A model generated the notes under the pieces. That model was not told the origin of the DNA. It saw only the letters and a program-made list of their open reading frames with translations, and searched no databases. Below are positions 1 to 10,235 of a DNA stretch of 64,000 nt, in pieces. Position 1 is the stretch's first letter; every line of letters starts with the position of its first letter. The translations under genes and the position numbers were made by a program. Origin of the DNA: Globodera rostochiensis (Eukaryota; Nematoda; Chromadorea; Rhabditida; Heteroderidae); contig JAEVLN010000001.1 of the NCBI GenBank assembly GCA_018350325.1, positions 2,593,501 through 2,657,500 on the forward strand, in the 5' to 3' direction.

Positions 1-84
1 TTTTGTCCACCTCCCCCGTTTTTGGGGTCAAATTTGCCCAAAGTAAATGACCATCGAATAATGATCAGATAATCCCAATTTCAG

Positions 85-215
85 TCTATAAATATGTAAT
101 TTCATTCATTAGGTTAATTCATTTACATATTTAATAACTTGCTATTTTTAGAGAGTAATTTAGATTTTAGTGAAATTTTTAGAGAAAAAATCTAGAATTT
201 TTATTTAAAATAAAC
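85..215 (+). repeat. Duplicated 5' flank of SPRY-type gene (copy 1)
   Basis: This AT-rich stretch resembles 2300-2393, the sequence upstream of the intact SPRY gene; both hold the block TATAAATATGTAATTTCATT about 100-130 bases before the ATG. The shared block could be a TATA-like core promoter, but that is inference. Bases 1-84 show nothing recognisable. Confidence 0.5.
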
Positions 216-757
216 ATGCCAATTCCGACCGAATCAATTGGTGGTGACATAACAGCTGATCATGATCAGGGTAAAGCAATTAATGATTTATTAATATTTA
301 TTAAATTTCAATGTTTTCAGAACATTTGTGGCAAACTTTGACAAATTTAACATTTTCATTTAAAAAAAACATATTTTTACATTTTTTTAAAAACGTTATA
401 CAAAAGTCTATGATAGCTTTAATTATTTAAATGTTTTTTCGTTTAACCGTTTCAGAAGCCGCCAAATGTGTCGAAAGTAAAAGAGTTGAGCAAGTGGAAT
501 TGGAGTTGATGGACACGAAGCAGTTGAAGGCCGAACTGCTTGCAAAAATTGAAGAGTTGGAATGTAAGCAGAAAGCTGATCAGAAGGAACATCGTGCAAA
601 GATTGAGGAGGTGGAAACTTTCAAAAACATAAAGCACAAAAGTGTCGTGAAAGTTGATAATTTATCAAAAAATAAAATTAAATATCAGGAACATGAGAAA
701 CTGAAACTAATGGAAGACAAAATTGACTGGTTAAATGAGGACCATTTTCAATCATAA
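216..757 (+). pseudogene. Truncated paralogue of the coiled-coil/SPRY gene
   Basis: The first exon (216-270) begins MPIPTESIGG and matches the first exon of the intact gene at 2394 ([10 protein letters not shown]), ending in the same phase at GTAAAG. A second exon start (321, after TTTTCAG) matches the paralogue for about eight codons, then runs into A/T-rich sequence and a stop with no convincing donor. A third block (454-757, after GTTTCAG) encodes a charged coiled coil with KQLKAELLAKIEELE and stops at 755-757; it resembles exon 4 of the intact gene. No SPRY domain follows. I read it as a 5' duplicate that lost its 3' half. A short independent coiled-coil protein is possible but less likely. 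Confidence 0.55.
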
Positions 758-897
758 GTGTGAAATCTTCATAGTCGCGCTAAAATGCGGCTCCGAATTA
801 ATTGTTGAAATTAGAGGTTGGACTGGTCGAAATCTTGGGCTGAGCTCTAGTCACCGACGGCTTGGCGTAAAAGCCTTTGGGAGATGAATGTGTGGAG

Positions 898-1819
898 TAG
901 AGTGCGGCGCAGGACCGGATCCTGCGCAGGATTTTGCAGGATCCGGTCCGCAATCCTGCACTTTTTGGGCTTTTGCAGGATTAATCCCGCAGGATCCGAT
1001 CCTGCAAACAATTTTGAATCCAATCCTGCAACAGGATCCGCAAATTTGACTGCGGATCCTGCAAGTATTAAATTTAGTAAAGGATAATGCCATTTTACAC
1101 CCAATAATTTTGTGGTGTAGTGGTTAATGCTATGGGTGGGAAAGGTTTTGGTTGGGGTTCAAACCCCCGACCATGTAAATTACTTTTTAGAACTTTCAGT
1201 GAGCAATCTATAGCGGAGGAAACAATTCTAAAAATAATAAAAAATATTTCTGATTTTGTAAAATCAAGTCAAACATGATGAAAACCCACAATTTTTTTAT
1301 TCAACCATAGGGGGACCTATTGTTTTGCACTTTACACTTTTCTTAACAAGATTCATTAAAATTTCCAAAAATTTTCTCCGGCGGCGCCTATCGGCAACGC
1401 CGACCACCCTTAAAAAATCGTTGCGCAAAAATTGCTTAACAAAAATGCAATAAAACGGAAAAACATACCCCTAAGAATCGATTTTAAAAAGCGAAAAAAT
1501 ACACCCCCTAAAAATCGACTTTTTGCCCTCCCCCCCCCCGGAAAAAAATCCTGGCTATGTGCCTGCCCCAACTCGAAAATTTGGACGTCCCCGATCCCCG
1601 ACATGGCTAACCTCGCCCCGACTTGCCCGCTCCCGAGGGAACGGGGAGGAATCCTATTTTTTGGCCAAAATTGATTTTTGAAAATTTTTGACTCAAATCC
1701 TGCAATCCTGCGCAGGATTGCAGGATTTGCAGGATTAATCCCGCAGGATCCGATCCTGCAAAAAATTTTGAATTCCAATCCTGCAACAGGATCCGCAAAT
1801 TTGATTTTGCCGCACTCTA
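898..1819. mobile_element. Non-autonomous hAT-type DNA transposon
   Basis: The ends are an 11-bp inverted repeat, TAGAGTGCGGC at 898-908 and GCCGCACTCTA at 1809-1819. They are bordered by the direct 8-bp duplication GTGTGGAG (890-897 and 1820-1827). An 8-bp duplication with TAGAG-type ends fits the hAT superfamily. Both subterminal regions (about 905-1065 and 1695-1800) are packed with GCAGGAT/ATCCTGC, as expected of hAT transposase-binding regions. No transposase frame is present, so the 922-bp element would depend on an enzyme made elsewhere. It holds a tRNA-like stretch near 1110 and one copy of the GGCGCCTATCGGCA dispersed motif near 1383. Confidence 0.8.
1108..1175 (+). other. tRNA-like sequence (SINE or tRNA relic)
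   Basis: GTGTAGTGGTTAATGC resembles a tRNA D-arm/A box, and about 30 bases on TGGGGTTCAAACCCCCG forms a good T-arm (five-base stem with a T-G pair, loop TTCAAAC). No convincing anticodon stem or acceptor stem forms, so this is a tRNA-derived relic rather than a working tRNA. It lies inside the hAT element. Confidence 0.4.
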
Positions 1820-2016
1820 GTGTGGAGGGCGTTTTGCTATTGGCGAATCGATTTTGTTCGATTGCGTTGTGAATCGATGCGTTGACTTTTTGTGGACGAC
1901 GAGCAAAAAGTAGGCCATTTCCAAATTCCGATTGGCACATCAGTTCGGCATCGTTCCGTTGAAGGTCCAAAAATTAATTTCTTTGATTAATTTAAATAAT
2001 TTATATTAATTTATAG

Positions 2017-2187
2017 GAGAAAATTTTGGCGGAGATGACCAAGGCGGACTTTGCGGTTTCTGGGGAGAATTTCATAGACAATTATTCGGAAAACACCAAA
2101 ATGGGAGTTGAAGCAATGAAGGAACTGTGTGAACGCAACAAGGAACTTTTTGGAAGTTTGATCTTTCGTGCTCTGATTTCCACATAA
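2017..2187 (+). CDS. Unrecognised 3'-terminal exon
   Basis: After the acceptor TTTATAG the frame GAG AAA ATT is open for 56 codons to TAA at 2185-2187. The product is hydrophilic and helix-like (begins EKILAEMTKADFAVSG, ends LFGSLIFRALIST). Coding-looking sequence continues upstream (1828-1965), but in mixed frames with stops, and the hAT element has split it from 760-890. It is probably the surviving last exon of a decayed gene. I do not recognise the family. Confidence 0.4.
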   Translation, partial: EKILAEMTKADFAVSGENFIDNYSENTKMGVEAMKELCERNKELFGSLIFRALIST

Positions 2188-2393
2188 TGCTCGATTGTGA
2201 CAAAAAACAGTTGTTTGTGCCGATAAATATAACGAAGAATGCCTTCCCCATTCTCACAATTTGTTGGGTCAACATTTTGCCTGAAGCAAATAAAACATTC
2301 AAACTATAAATATGTAATTTCATTCAATAGATTAAACATATTTAAAAACTTGCCATTTTGGAGAGTAAATTTAAAATTTTTAGTAAATAAAAC

Positions 2394-4421
2394 ATGTCAA
2401 TTCCGACCGAATCAATTGATGTGGACATGACAGCTGATCATGATCAGGGTAAAGCAATTAAAATGATTTATTAATATTTTATTAAATTTCAATGTTTTAG
2501 AACATTTGTGGGATTTATTAATATTATTAATTTCAGAACATTTGTGGGCGCCTTTGACAAATTTGGACGCCTCCGAACAATTGCGACTTTTGCGTGCCAG
2601 TATTGCCAAATTGGAACGCCAACAAATGAATTTGACATCTTCGTCATGCGCCAGTTTTGATTTGGTGGCACAAAATTCCAATGGTAAAATTAAATAATAT
2701 CAAATTTAATAATTATTTAATTTAATGTTTTGTCTTTTTTCATAAATGGGAGATGCGACGGACACTTTGTGCGGACAAAACGACGACATTGAGCCGAACA
2801 ATGACAAAGAAGCCATGGCTGATCAGCAGCAAGAGGAGGAAAGAACAAAGGCCGATCAAATGGAAGTGAGTTTTGTTTTTGATCAAGGGGAAATTGCGAT
2901 TTTTCCTGTCTCTGTCGGGTCCAAAAATTTATTTTTTAAATTTCAATTTAATATTATATAAATATTTTGTAAAATCAGATTCTAAAGCTTTTTAATTTAG
3001 CATTTGCGGGAAAAGATCAAGCAAATTGAAATGGAATTGAACGACATGAAGCAGCAGAAAGCTGATCAAATGGAACGTGCAAAGATTGACGAGGTGAAAA
3101 CCTTCGAATTCTCTGAAAAACAATTTGATTAATAACATAAAGCACAAAAGTCGGGGTAATTGATTTTATCCAAATCAAAATTAAATTTATTCAAAAGGCA
3201 ATCAAAGCGACGACGGTACTGGTGAAAAAACACAAGACTTTGCAGACAAAGATGAAGAAAGAACTGCAACAGACCATCGAAGAGTTGACTGAAGCAGAAG
3301 AGGGAAATGGTAGGGGTTTTAATTAGAGTAATTAGTGTTGGCACTTTGACTTATTCAAATCTTTAGTTGATCATTTTGCCCGACTGCAAACAACGATCGG
3401 CGCCTTGGAACAAAAGCAAAAGAATGATCAGGAAGAACTTCTGCGCAAAATTGATGGGTCGCAAGCGATGGTCATCGCCCAATTGGAGAAGCAGAAAGTG
3501 TCGAATGCCAACAAATTTGCTGAAATGGGTCATCAGCTGAATGCTCTGCAGGAAACCGTCGTCAAAATGGAGGAGTATCAGAAAGGACAGCAACTGCGCA
3601 TCGTCGACTTGCAGAAGAAAGTTGCAACGTTGAGAGGACCTCAAAATCGATGGGATTTCTATACAAGTCACCGGAGCCTAACGCTCTCTCGATTGGTTGT
3701 CAAAGTTACTGATAAGCATGATTGGGGTAAACAACATTATTCTATTAAGTGAATTAATTAAAAAGTTTATGTAAAGAGTTAACAAAAAAAATTTAAACTT
3801 ACTTTTTAGGCCATTTCTCTGTCTTCGCTGCACTGCCAATTCCAAAAAAGGATTCTGGCACTTTCTATTTCGAAGTGACCATTCTTGGGAATGCATTGTA
3901 AGTTAAATAAATAAATAAATATTCGAGCTTCGAAATGTTTTAGAAGCATTTTCTTCCTTTAAAACAAATCATTTAGCGGAGTTTGCATTGGACTCGCGTC
4001 ACAACAAATGCAAAAGGACGAATGGGTTGGACATTACAAAGGCACTTACGCATATTGCTACGGGGGCCAAATTTGGGGCCACGAGGTCGAGGGATGTAGC
4101 CACTACGGCGATAATGGACGTCCGTACATTGGAGGAATGCCGTCGTTTAACACCGGTGACGTCATCGGCTGCGGCATCAATTTGGCAACTCGCCAAATCA
4201 TTTACACAACAAACGGAGAGCGTTTGGGTGAGAAAGAAAAATAAATTAAATTTAATGGAAAATTTTAAATTTGCAAATTATTTTTTGCGTTGTTTATTTT
4301 TACAGAAACGACCAGCTTGTTTGTCGATTCTGCCGCCGATTTGTTTCCATGCGTTACACTGTATCATCCCAAAACCAAAATCAAAGCAAACTTTGGACCG
4401 AACTTTAAATGGAAATTCTGA
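2394..4421 (+). CDS. Coiled-coil and SPRY-domain protein
   Basis: Nine exons join in phase: 2394-2448, 2537-2683, 2753-2865, 3001-3093, 3198-3309, 3367-3726, 3810-3897, 3977-4227, 4306-4421, giving 444 residues. Residues of about 60-260 are charged, heptad-like coiled coil. About 264-444 form a B30.2/SPRY domain, with GPQNRWD opening it, [46 protein letters not shown] and [19 protein letters not shown]. Cyst nematodes have large families of such RanBPM-like SPRY proteins, some secreted into host cells (SPRYSECs). This one starts [10 protein letters not shown] without a signal peptide, so a cytoplasmic adaptor role is likelier; that is inference. The exon-3 acceptor (GGGAG) is weak but the only one in phase. 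Part of the exon-2 acceptor region is duplicated at 2477-2515. Confidence 0.85.
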
Positions 4422-5001
4422 TTATGAGAGGATGTCCGCCGGACAGTGAAAACCAATTTTGCTTTTTAATTTACTTTTTCCTTTTAAAGTATACGACATT
4501 TTGACAGTTATACAATTTGCTTTTTAAAATTATATTTCTGATTCTTTTGAGTTTTGTTTTAAAATTTGGCTTTTGTTGTCATTTTTTCAAATCTGATCAA
4601 TAAAGTAAATCGTGGCAAATATTGGACAATTATCAAAAAAGTTATGGCCAATTGTGGTCAAAAAGGCGTTTTCTGGTCATAACTTTTTTGAGATTTGGCC
4701 AATCGTTTGGCTTTGCTTTTTAAAGCTTGTACAGATAATCGTTGGGGGGGGGTGGAATCCTTGGCCATCCATTGGTCTATTTTGATGCATAATTAGATGC
4801 GATAAAGCAAACTTACCCTTTTCAAAAAGTAAATGGCCAAATACAGTGCCAAAAATTTGAAATTGGTGGGGTCGAGGAAATCCCCGAAAAATGGACCCCA
4901 TACCTTTATAACAAACTGGGATTACGCGAAGGAGAGACTTGGTAAATTTATATGTCGCAAAAATAAAAATGAGTATAAAATGATAAATTTGTACTTAGCA
5001 T
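4422..5001. other. Intergenic, 3' flank of SPRY gene
   Basis: AT-rich 3' flank with a possible poly(A) signal AATAAA at about 4600. A short coding-like stretch (about 4830-4950) has no consistent gene structure. Nothing else is recognised. Confidence 0.4.
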
Positions 5002-5120
5002 TAGGGATGTTCGAGACATGAAATTTATCGAGAATCGAGACCAAGAAATGACCCCAAGACCGAGACCTTAAAAATCCGAGAAATTTCTTGACTCGAGACC
5101 GAGACTCTCGAACATCCCTA
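5002..5120. mobile_element. Miniature hAT element (119 bp MITE)
   Basis: It has perfect 15-bp inverted ends (TAGGGATGTTCGAGA at 5002 and TCTCGAACATCCCTA ending at 5120) and a perfect 8-bp target duplication CTTAGCAT (4994-5001 and 5121-5128). The TAGGGATG end resembles Ac/hobo-type hAT termini. The interior repeats CGAGACC-like words, so most of the element can fold on itself. There is no coding capacity. Confidence 0.85.
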
Positions 5121-5128
5121 CTTAGCAT

Positions 5129-7020
5129 GCCTCTTCAATTGCTACAATAATAATTTATTCAAAAATATTTAATTAAAAAAATAAAATGAACTATTTTTAT
5201 ATGTAATTGTTAAGAAAAGAATTATAAATATAATTTTTAAATAAATAAATATATTGGTAGTATTTAAATCGATTGATTATTTACCTTTTAGATTTTACAC
5301 AAAATTATTCCATATTAGGTAATTTAAAACACCCATTTATTTCATTTAATTTTAAAAAAAACAAATAAAATAAATTATAAAAATGTTGTTTCCAGTTTTT
5401 TAGATTAATAAATATTTTTCAAGGACAAACTCCGTGTGGAAGTGCTTGAACCAGGCATGCATTAGTGGAAGGAAATTTTTTTTGTTATGTTTTACTTTAA
5501 ATACGCCATTATAAGTCCGAGCTCAAGAAGGCCAACGAAGGCGAAGATTTCGACTGAAATTTGGGATTAATGGGGTGATATGAATTTTCAGGAAATAAAC
5601 TCACATTTCCTGTTTTGCTGCTCTTCGTCGCTTACGTTATCTGAAGAAAATTAAATTATAAAAAATAAAATATACGCTGCTGCTGCTCTCGTATTAATTG
5701 GATATTTCTGCGTATTACTGTTTGTTGTTTTTGTTGCACTTTTCGGATTTGATTTTCCGTTATTTTAACACAACACAATTTCTGTTTCAAATTAACGACA
5801 TGCACACATTTAAAACAATTACCTATTTTGCGCCAATTCCAGACCGCCGCTTGGCCCCCAGTGATAGAGAATAAATTAGAGTCCGGAACAAAACCTAAAA
5901 CCAAAAATTTTGGTACAAAACTTTTGGGTGTCGTCTTCCGGCACTGGTCAAAACAATGCTTTGAATAAAATTTTATTTTAAAAAATCGTAAATTTAGGCT
6001 TTTTGTTATGTTTTACTAAAAAACTTTTAGGTTTTGTACAAATTTTGGGTTTAGCCAGACCAAAAAAACCAAAACGCAAAGAAACCCAAAAGTTTTGACC
6101 AAATTTTGTTTGGTCCAAATTGGAGCACAACCCAAAAGAAACCAAGACCCAAAGAAACCCAATATTATTGACCAAATTTTGTTTGGGTCCAACTTTTCGG
6201 TCTCTAGAATAAATGCCGTCTTTTGTTGCTGCACTAAATTAAATCAACCAAAATTGATATCATTCAGAAGCCCTCCATTTGTTGAACCTTTGAGATATTA
6301 AATTATTTAATTTGATCAAATGACTAAGAAGTTACCTATTAACGTTGGCATCAAACTGCTTCTGCCCCGACCGGCGTATTTGTGTCAACAAAAAAACTAA
6401 CTCATTTTTTTTTGCATCGCATTGTGAATAATACAAAAAAAAGTGTGTGGGGGTTGAAGCCGGTATAAAACTAAATGGGCTGTTTGTTCCATGGCATACC
6501 TATGCTCATAAGATTTATCGGCAAGGAATCATTAAATGATTTGTGGTTGTAAGATTGCAAAATTTTCAAAAAAAAACGATGATCTCTGTTGATGGTGAAC
6601 TGGTTGGAAGCCAAAGGATGCGGAGGACGCCTTCAAAATACTCAGAATGTAGATTACTAGAGATGTAAACGGATTCCGGACATTTTTAGTCCGCAATTCG
6701 GGTTTACGGACTTTTTTTTTGCATCTGGTTACATCCTTGTAAATACTTAATTGAAATTTTCAATGAATTTTTTAATTTTTGTTTCAGTCTCAGCGCTCGT
6801 TCGCACGGGCGTGTGCATAGCGATATGCGATAAACCTATTTTCCAATGCGATAGGCGATATGCCCCAAAAAGGCGATATATTCGCGCGATAGCGATAGCG
6901 ATTCACATCCCTGATATGGTACCATTTAAAAAAATGTTTTCTTCAATATACATATTGCCAAAAATTTCCATTGTTACTATAATTTGTTACTCGTGTTTTA
7001 ATTAATTAAAACTTTGTAGA
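5129..7020. other. AT-rich intergenic region with small repeats
   Basis: No gene is recognised. A minus-strand open frame (5656-5904, 82 codons, Gln-rich) matches no family I know. A 60-70 bp direct repeat containing TTGACCAAATTTTGTTTGG occurs twice at 6058-6190. At 6800-6905 there is a GCGATA-rich patch with roughly inverted ends, GGGCGTGTGCATAGCG and CGCTATCGCGCGAATA-like words, possibly an old MITE. Confidence 0.35.
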
Positions 7021-7195
7021 TTTTAATCACGCGGCCGTCCATGCAACTCCTCCGGCGGAATTCGTCATGCTGCGCGTGCCGCCGTTCGTACAATGCCCTA
7101 AGGCTGTTCTTTCGTGCTGTCGTCTTAATTGTGTCAATCATCGCCTCGGGCGTCCACACCGACCGACCAGTCTTTGGGTGGAGTTTAAACTAGGG
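7021..7195. other. GC-rich coding-like block
   Basis: A GC-rich island in AT-rich surroundings that is open on the plus strand and in one minus frame (TPEAMIDTIKTTARKNSLRA). From 7108 onward it is repeated at 43819. It is probably a gene remnant; strand and family are undecided. Confidence 0.3.
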
Positions 7196-7440
7196 TTGGA
7201 CGGTACCGGGACTTTGGGGAAAAACCGGGACCGGGACTTACCGGGACCAGAAAAACCGGGACCGGGACTTACCGGGACCAGAAAAACCGGGACTGGGACT
7301 TACCGGGACCAGAAAAACCGGGACCGGGACTTACCGGGACCAGAAAAACCGGGACTGGGACTTACCGGGACCAGAAAAACCGGGACCGGGACCAAGATTT
7401 TCAACCGGGACTTTTCAAGGGAATTTTTTTTTTGTGTTCA
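7196..7440 (+). repeat. 31-bp minisatellite in a GGACCGGGA dispersed repeat
   Basis: Starting CTAGGGTTGGACGG, a 31-bp unit (ACCGGGACCAGAAAAACC plus CGGGACTTACCGGG words) repeats about five times and ends TTTTCAACCGGGACTTTTC. The long plus-strand frame here is only the repeat read through. Related sequences lie at 43895-44230, 48286-48400, 50615-50700 and, reversed, in calpain intron 9. Confidence 0.85.
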
Positions 7441-7546
7441 ATGGTAAAACAAAAAAATTTTTGTTATTCAAAAATATCTTCCTCATTGTCTTTAACTTCA
7501 ATTTTATCAATCATCATTCTTTTGGGATTCTGACTTTTAGGTGGTG

Positions 7547-7577
7547 GGGTTCGGCGGTGCCGATAGGCGCCGCCGGA
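7547..7577. repeat. Dispersed GGTGCCGATAGGCGCC motif
   Basis: A short, nearly palindromic GC-rich word (GGCGGTGCCGATAGGCGCC) followed by GCCGG and A/T-rich DNA. The same word recurs near 1383 (reverse), 44345, 49749 (shorter) and 55097. It probably marks one end of a transposon family; the family is unknown. Confidence 0.5.
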
Positions 7578-7714
7578 AAATTTTTTGAAATTTTCACTCA
7601 ATTTTGTTAAGAAATTTCATCAAAATTTTAGGAAAATTAAGCATTTTTGCTTCGGAATTTCGGGGAAAAACTAGTTACGTAAAAGAGAGGAAAAATGGAT
7701 AAATAAATGTTTGT

Positions 7715-7785
7715 ACTCAAGCGGACTTGAACCCGACACAAATATTTGACTTGCCGGAAGACGAACCACTAAGACCCCAAGTTTT
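7715..7785 (-). other. tRNA-like sequence (SINE-like relic)
   Basis: On the minus strand TCTTAGTGGTTCGTC resembles an A box and GGGTTCAAGTCCGC a B box, about 35 bases apart. The T-arm pairs poorly and there is no acceptor stem. It recurs at 44516-44587 with one base changed. Likely a tRNA-derived relic. Confidence 0.35.
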
Positions 7786-8046
7786 GTAGTCCATTGTAAA
7801 AAAAGATTGAAATTGTGCTCGATGATGCCATCATTAGGGGTGCAAATTTAGTCCCGTGTATTATGGCATGAAAAATAGCGAATTCACACATTTTAATATA
7901 AGTAGCAGACATACTGATTGATATCTTTCTCATGTAAAAAACCAATTTTTTAAGCCATTATTGTTATTTTTACGCACATTTTTTTCACACCTATATTTGC
8001 TTAGAATCCCTTTTTTAGTAACTTTTTGGCATTTTTCACCTATCTA

Positions 8047-8811
8047 TTGGGTTGAGTAATAAGTGCTGTCGGTTTTTTTTCACATTTTATATTGCACGAA
8101 AATAACAAAAAGGGACACCGAATCAATCAATAATATATTCCCCCGCATTGTTCACGATCTCCTCCCAACGCCCGGGTAGTTTTTCGATCCCTCTTTTGAA
8201 AAAAATGGGCGGTTTGGACGCGAAGAATTCGTCAAGCCAATTTTGGAGTGCCGCGGCATTTTCGAGGGTCACTCCAGAGAGGGCATTGGACAGGGAGCTG
8301 AAAAGGTGGTAGTCGCTTGGAGCCACATCCGGACTATAGGGCGGATGTGGCAAAACTTCCCAGCCCAGCTCTTGGAGTGCAATTTTTGTCATTTTGGCGG
8401 TGTGTGGTCAAACGCTCTTCATCAAAGGCCGATCGCCGACCAGTGTGCGGTGTGTTTTTGAGGTCAAAAACCCCCTCCCTAAACCGCACAAACCATTTTT
8501 GTGCAGTCCTTTCATTCGTTGCACCTTCTCCGTACACGGCACATATGTTTTGAGACGCTTCCGACGCTTTGGTGCCCTTGTTGAACTCGAACAAAATGAG
8601 GTGCCGGAAGTGCTTATTTTTATCGACTTGGGGGTCCATATTCAAAAATCAATAACTTTGCTAAAAAGCGACGGATTCTACTGATTCATAGTGCATTCGA
8701 TAGAGAAAAGAATGGGCTACAAGATGGGCATACGCAACTATCGATCGATGACGCTTCCGCAGAAATAATAGCCTCCAAAACAAAACCGACAGCACTTATT
8801 ACTCAACCCAA
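8047..8811 (-). mobile_element. Internally deleted mariner element
   Basis: The 765-bp element has about 30-bp inverted ends (TTGGGTTGAGTAATAAGTGC at 8047; its complement ends at 8811) and TA duplications at 8045-8046 and 8812-8813, the Tc1/mariner target. It encodes the two ends of a mariner transposase on the minus strand but not the middle. Full elements are about 1.3 kb. It sits right beside the 5' end of a Helitron-like element, so it inserted after that element. Confidence 0.93.
8123..8645 (-). pseudogene. Mariner transposase, deleted relic
   Basis: The N-terminal part (8645 down to about 8409) starts MNMDPQVDKN and has the mariner DNA-binding helix-turn-helix region, with RTAQKWFVRFREG and LKNTPHTGRRS. 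The C-terminal part (about 8400 to 8123) is in another frame: ALQELGWEVLPHPPYSPD, APSDYHLF, ending at a stop. Mariner enzymes are about 345 residues with a DD34D triad; only the segment with the third Asp (SPDVAPSD) remains. About 170 residues carrying the first two Asp are missing at the frame switch, so no active enzyme can be made. Confidence 0.9.
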
Positions 8812-8813
8812 TA

Positions 8814-10235
8814 CTATACTAAATCAGTGTGTCCGTCTGTATGTTTGTCCCGTTTTGAATGAAATTTTTTTTGACACGAAAACTTTTGGTGGGTGGAAAA
8901 AGAGAGCCAAAAACGAAGAGAGTAAGGAAAGAGAGCGAGGGACGACATATTGTGTAGAGTTGTTTTTGCTTTGTTAAAAACAAACAACTAAAGACATTTT
9001 TATTTTATTAAACAGCAATTTCAACACAATAATGGAAAATGTAACAAAAATCACGTCAAGAAGAATCCCGTTTTTCCCGTTTGTGATAGAATTATTTTCA
9101 AAAAAGGGATTTTATCTAAAAGTAATTATTTCTTAAAATCGAGTCAAGGGTCAGTGTAAGTCAAGAGTTAAGGCAAGTGTCAAGGAAGGTCAAAAGTGAA
9201 AACAAGAGAAAGAGTTAAAGCATAGTTGAGTTGAGAATTAATGCAAGGCAAGTCACGAATCAAAGCAAGTCGAGATTCAACAAATCACGAGTCAAAGCAA
9301 GTCGAGATTCAAAACAAGTCGAGATTTAAGAGTCAACTCAAGAGTAAGCCAATTCAAGTAAGAGTCAGGGCAGCGTCAAGGCAAGTCGAGAGTCAAATCA
9401 AGAGTCCGGGCGCGTCAAGGCAAGTCAAGATTAAAAAGTCAAGTCAAGAGTAAGCCAAGGCAAGTAAAAGCAAGTCAAGAGTCAAATCAAGTCGAGATTC
9501 AAAATAAGTCGAGATTTAAGAGTCAAGTCAAGAGTAAGCCGATGCAAGTAAGAGTCAGGGCAGTGTCAAGGCAAGTCAAGAGTCAAATCAAGAGTCAGGG
9601 CAGCGTCAAGGCAAGTCAAAAGCCAAATCAAGTCGAGATTCAATGCAATCTAAAAGTCGTCAAGCCAAGAGTCAATGCAAGTCAAAAGTGAAAACAAGAG
9701 AAAGAGTTGAAGCATAGTCGAGTTGAGAATCAATGCAAGGCAAGGCAAAGTAAGCAAGTCGAGATTAACACAAGTCACGAATCAAAGCAAGTCGAGATTC
9801 AACGCAAATCACGAGTCAAAGCAAGTCGAGATTCAACGCAAGTAAAAAGGCCGGGAAAGTCAAGAGTCAGGGCAAAAATCAAGAGTTAAGGGAAGTCAAG
9901 AGACAAGGCAGGTCAAGAAGCAATGCAGTAAGTCGACGCAAGTCAAGAGTCAACGCAAGTCGAGATTTAATGAAAGCTAAGAGTCGTCAAGTCAAGATTC
10001 AATGCAAGTCAAAAGTGAAACAAGAGAAAGAGTTAAAGCATAGTTGAGTTGAGAATTAATGCAAGGCAAGTCAAGAGGCAAATCGAGATTCAACGCAAGT
10101 AAAGAGTAAATCAAGAGTAAAGCCTAGAGCCAAGGAAAGTCAAAGTAGTCGAGATCAAGGGGAAAAGTTTTATACCAAAAGATGAAAGACAATGAAGAGC
10201 GGTTGGGTGCCGCGAAGCGGCAGCCAAGCGCTCGT
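8814..10235 (+). mobile_element. Helitron/Helentron-like element A
   Basis: It begins near CTATACTAAATCAGTGTGTC and ends in the hairpin TGCCGCGAAGCGGCA followed by GCCAAGCGCTCGTT. There are no inverted ends and no target duplication. A near-identical 5' region and the same 3' hairpin recur in element B directly downstream. A 5' conserved block, internal minisatellite and a 3' hairpin close to the end fit non-autonomous Helitron/Helentron elements, which also often insert head to tail. No Rep/helicase is encoded. The superfamily call is inference; the end structure is seen directly. Confidence 0.6.
9135..10160 (+). repeat. Degenerate minisatellite of element A (CAAGTCAAGAG)
   Basis: About 1 kb built from variants of CAAGTCAAGAGTCAAGGCAA and CAAGTCGAGATTCAA, unit about 10-15 bp and irregular. 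Larger blocks are repeated too. The open frames here are artefacts of the repeat. Confidence 0.9.

Larger units (their letters stand above)
7108..8043 (+). repeat. Segmental duplicate, left part (partner 43819-44846)
   Basis: Bases 7108-8043 correspond almost base for base to 43819-44846, apart from the number of minisatellite units and single-base changes. The partner then continues directly into sequence equal to 12001 onward, so 8044-12000 is inserted here. The segment carries the 31-bp minisatellite, the GGTGCCGATAGG motif and a tRNA-like stretch. Confidence 0.85.

Noticed and set aside
1108..1175. Functional tRNA gene
   Set aside because: D-arm and T-arm resemble tRNA, but no anticodon stem or acceptor stem pairs.
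5656..5904. Minus-strand 82-codon open frame
   Set aside because: Low-complexity Gln-rich product, no splice context or recognisable family; noted only in the intergenic entry.
7067..7447. 126-codon plus-strand open frame (and the similar one at 43889-44251)
   Set aside because: Most of it is the 31-bp minisatellite read through, with a Gly/Thr/Arg-rich repetitive product.
8123..8645. Active mariner transposase
   Set aside because: The region with the first two catalytic Asp is deleted and the two ends are in different frames.
9241..9889. Lys/Ser/Arg-rich open frames
   Set aside because: They are translations of the CAAGTCAAGAG minisatellite.
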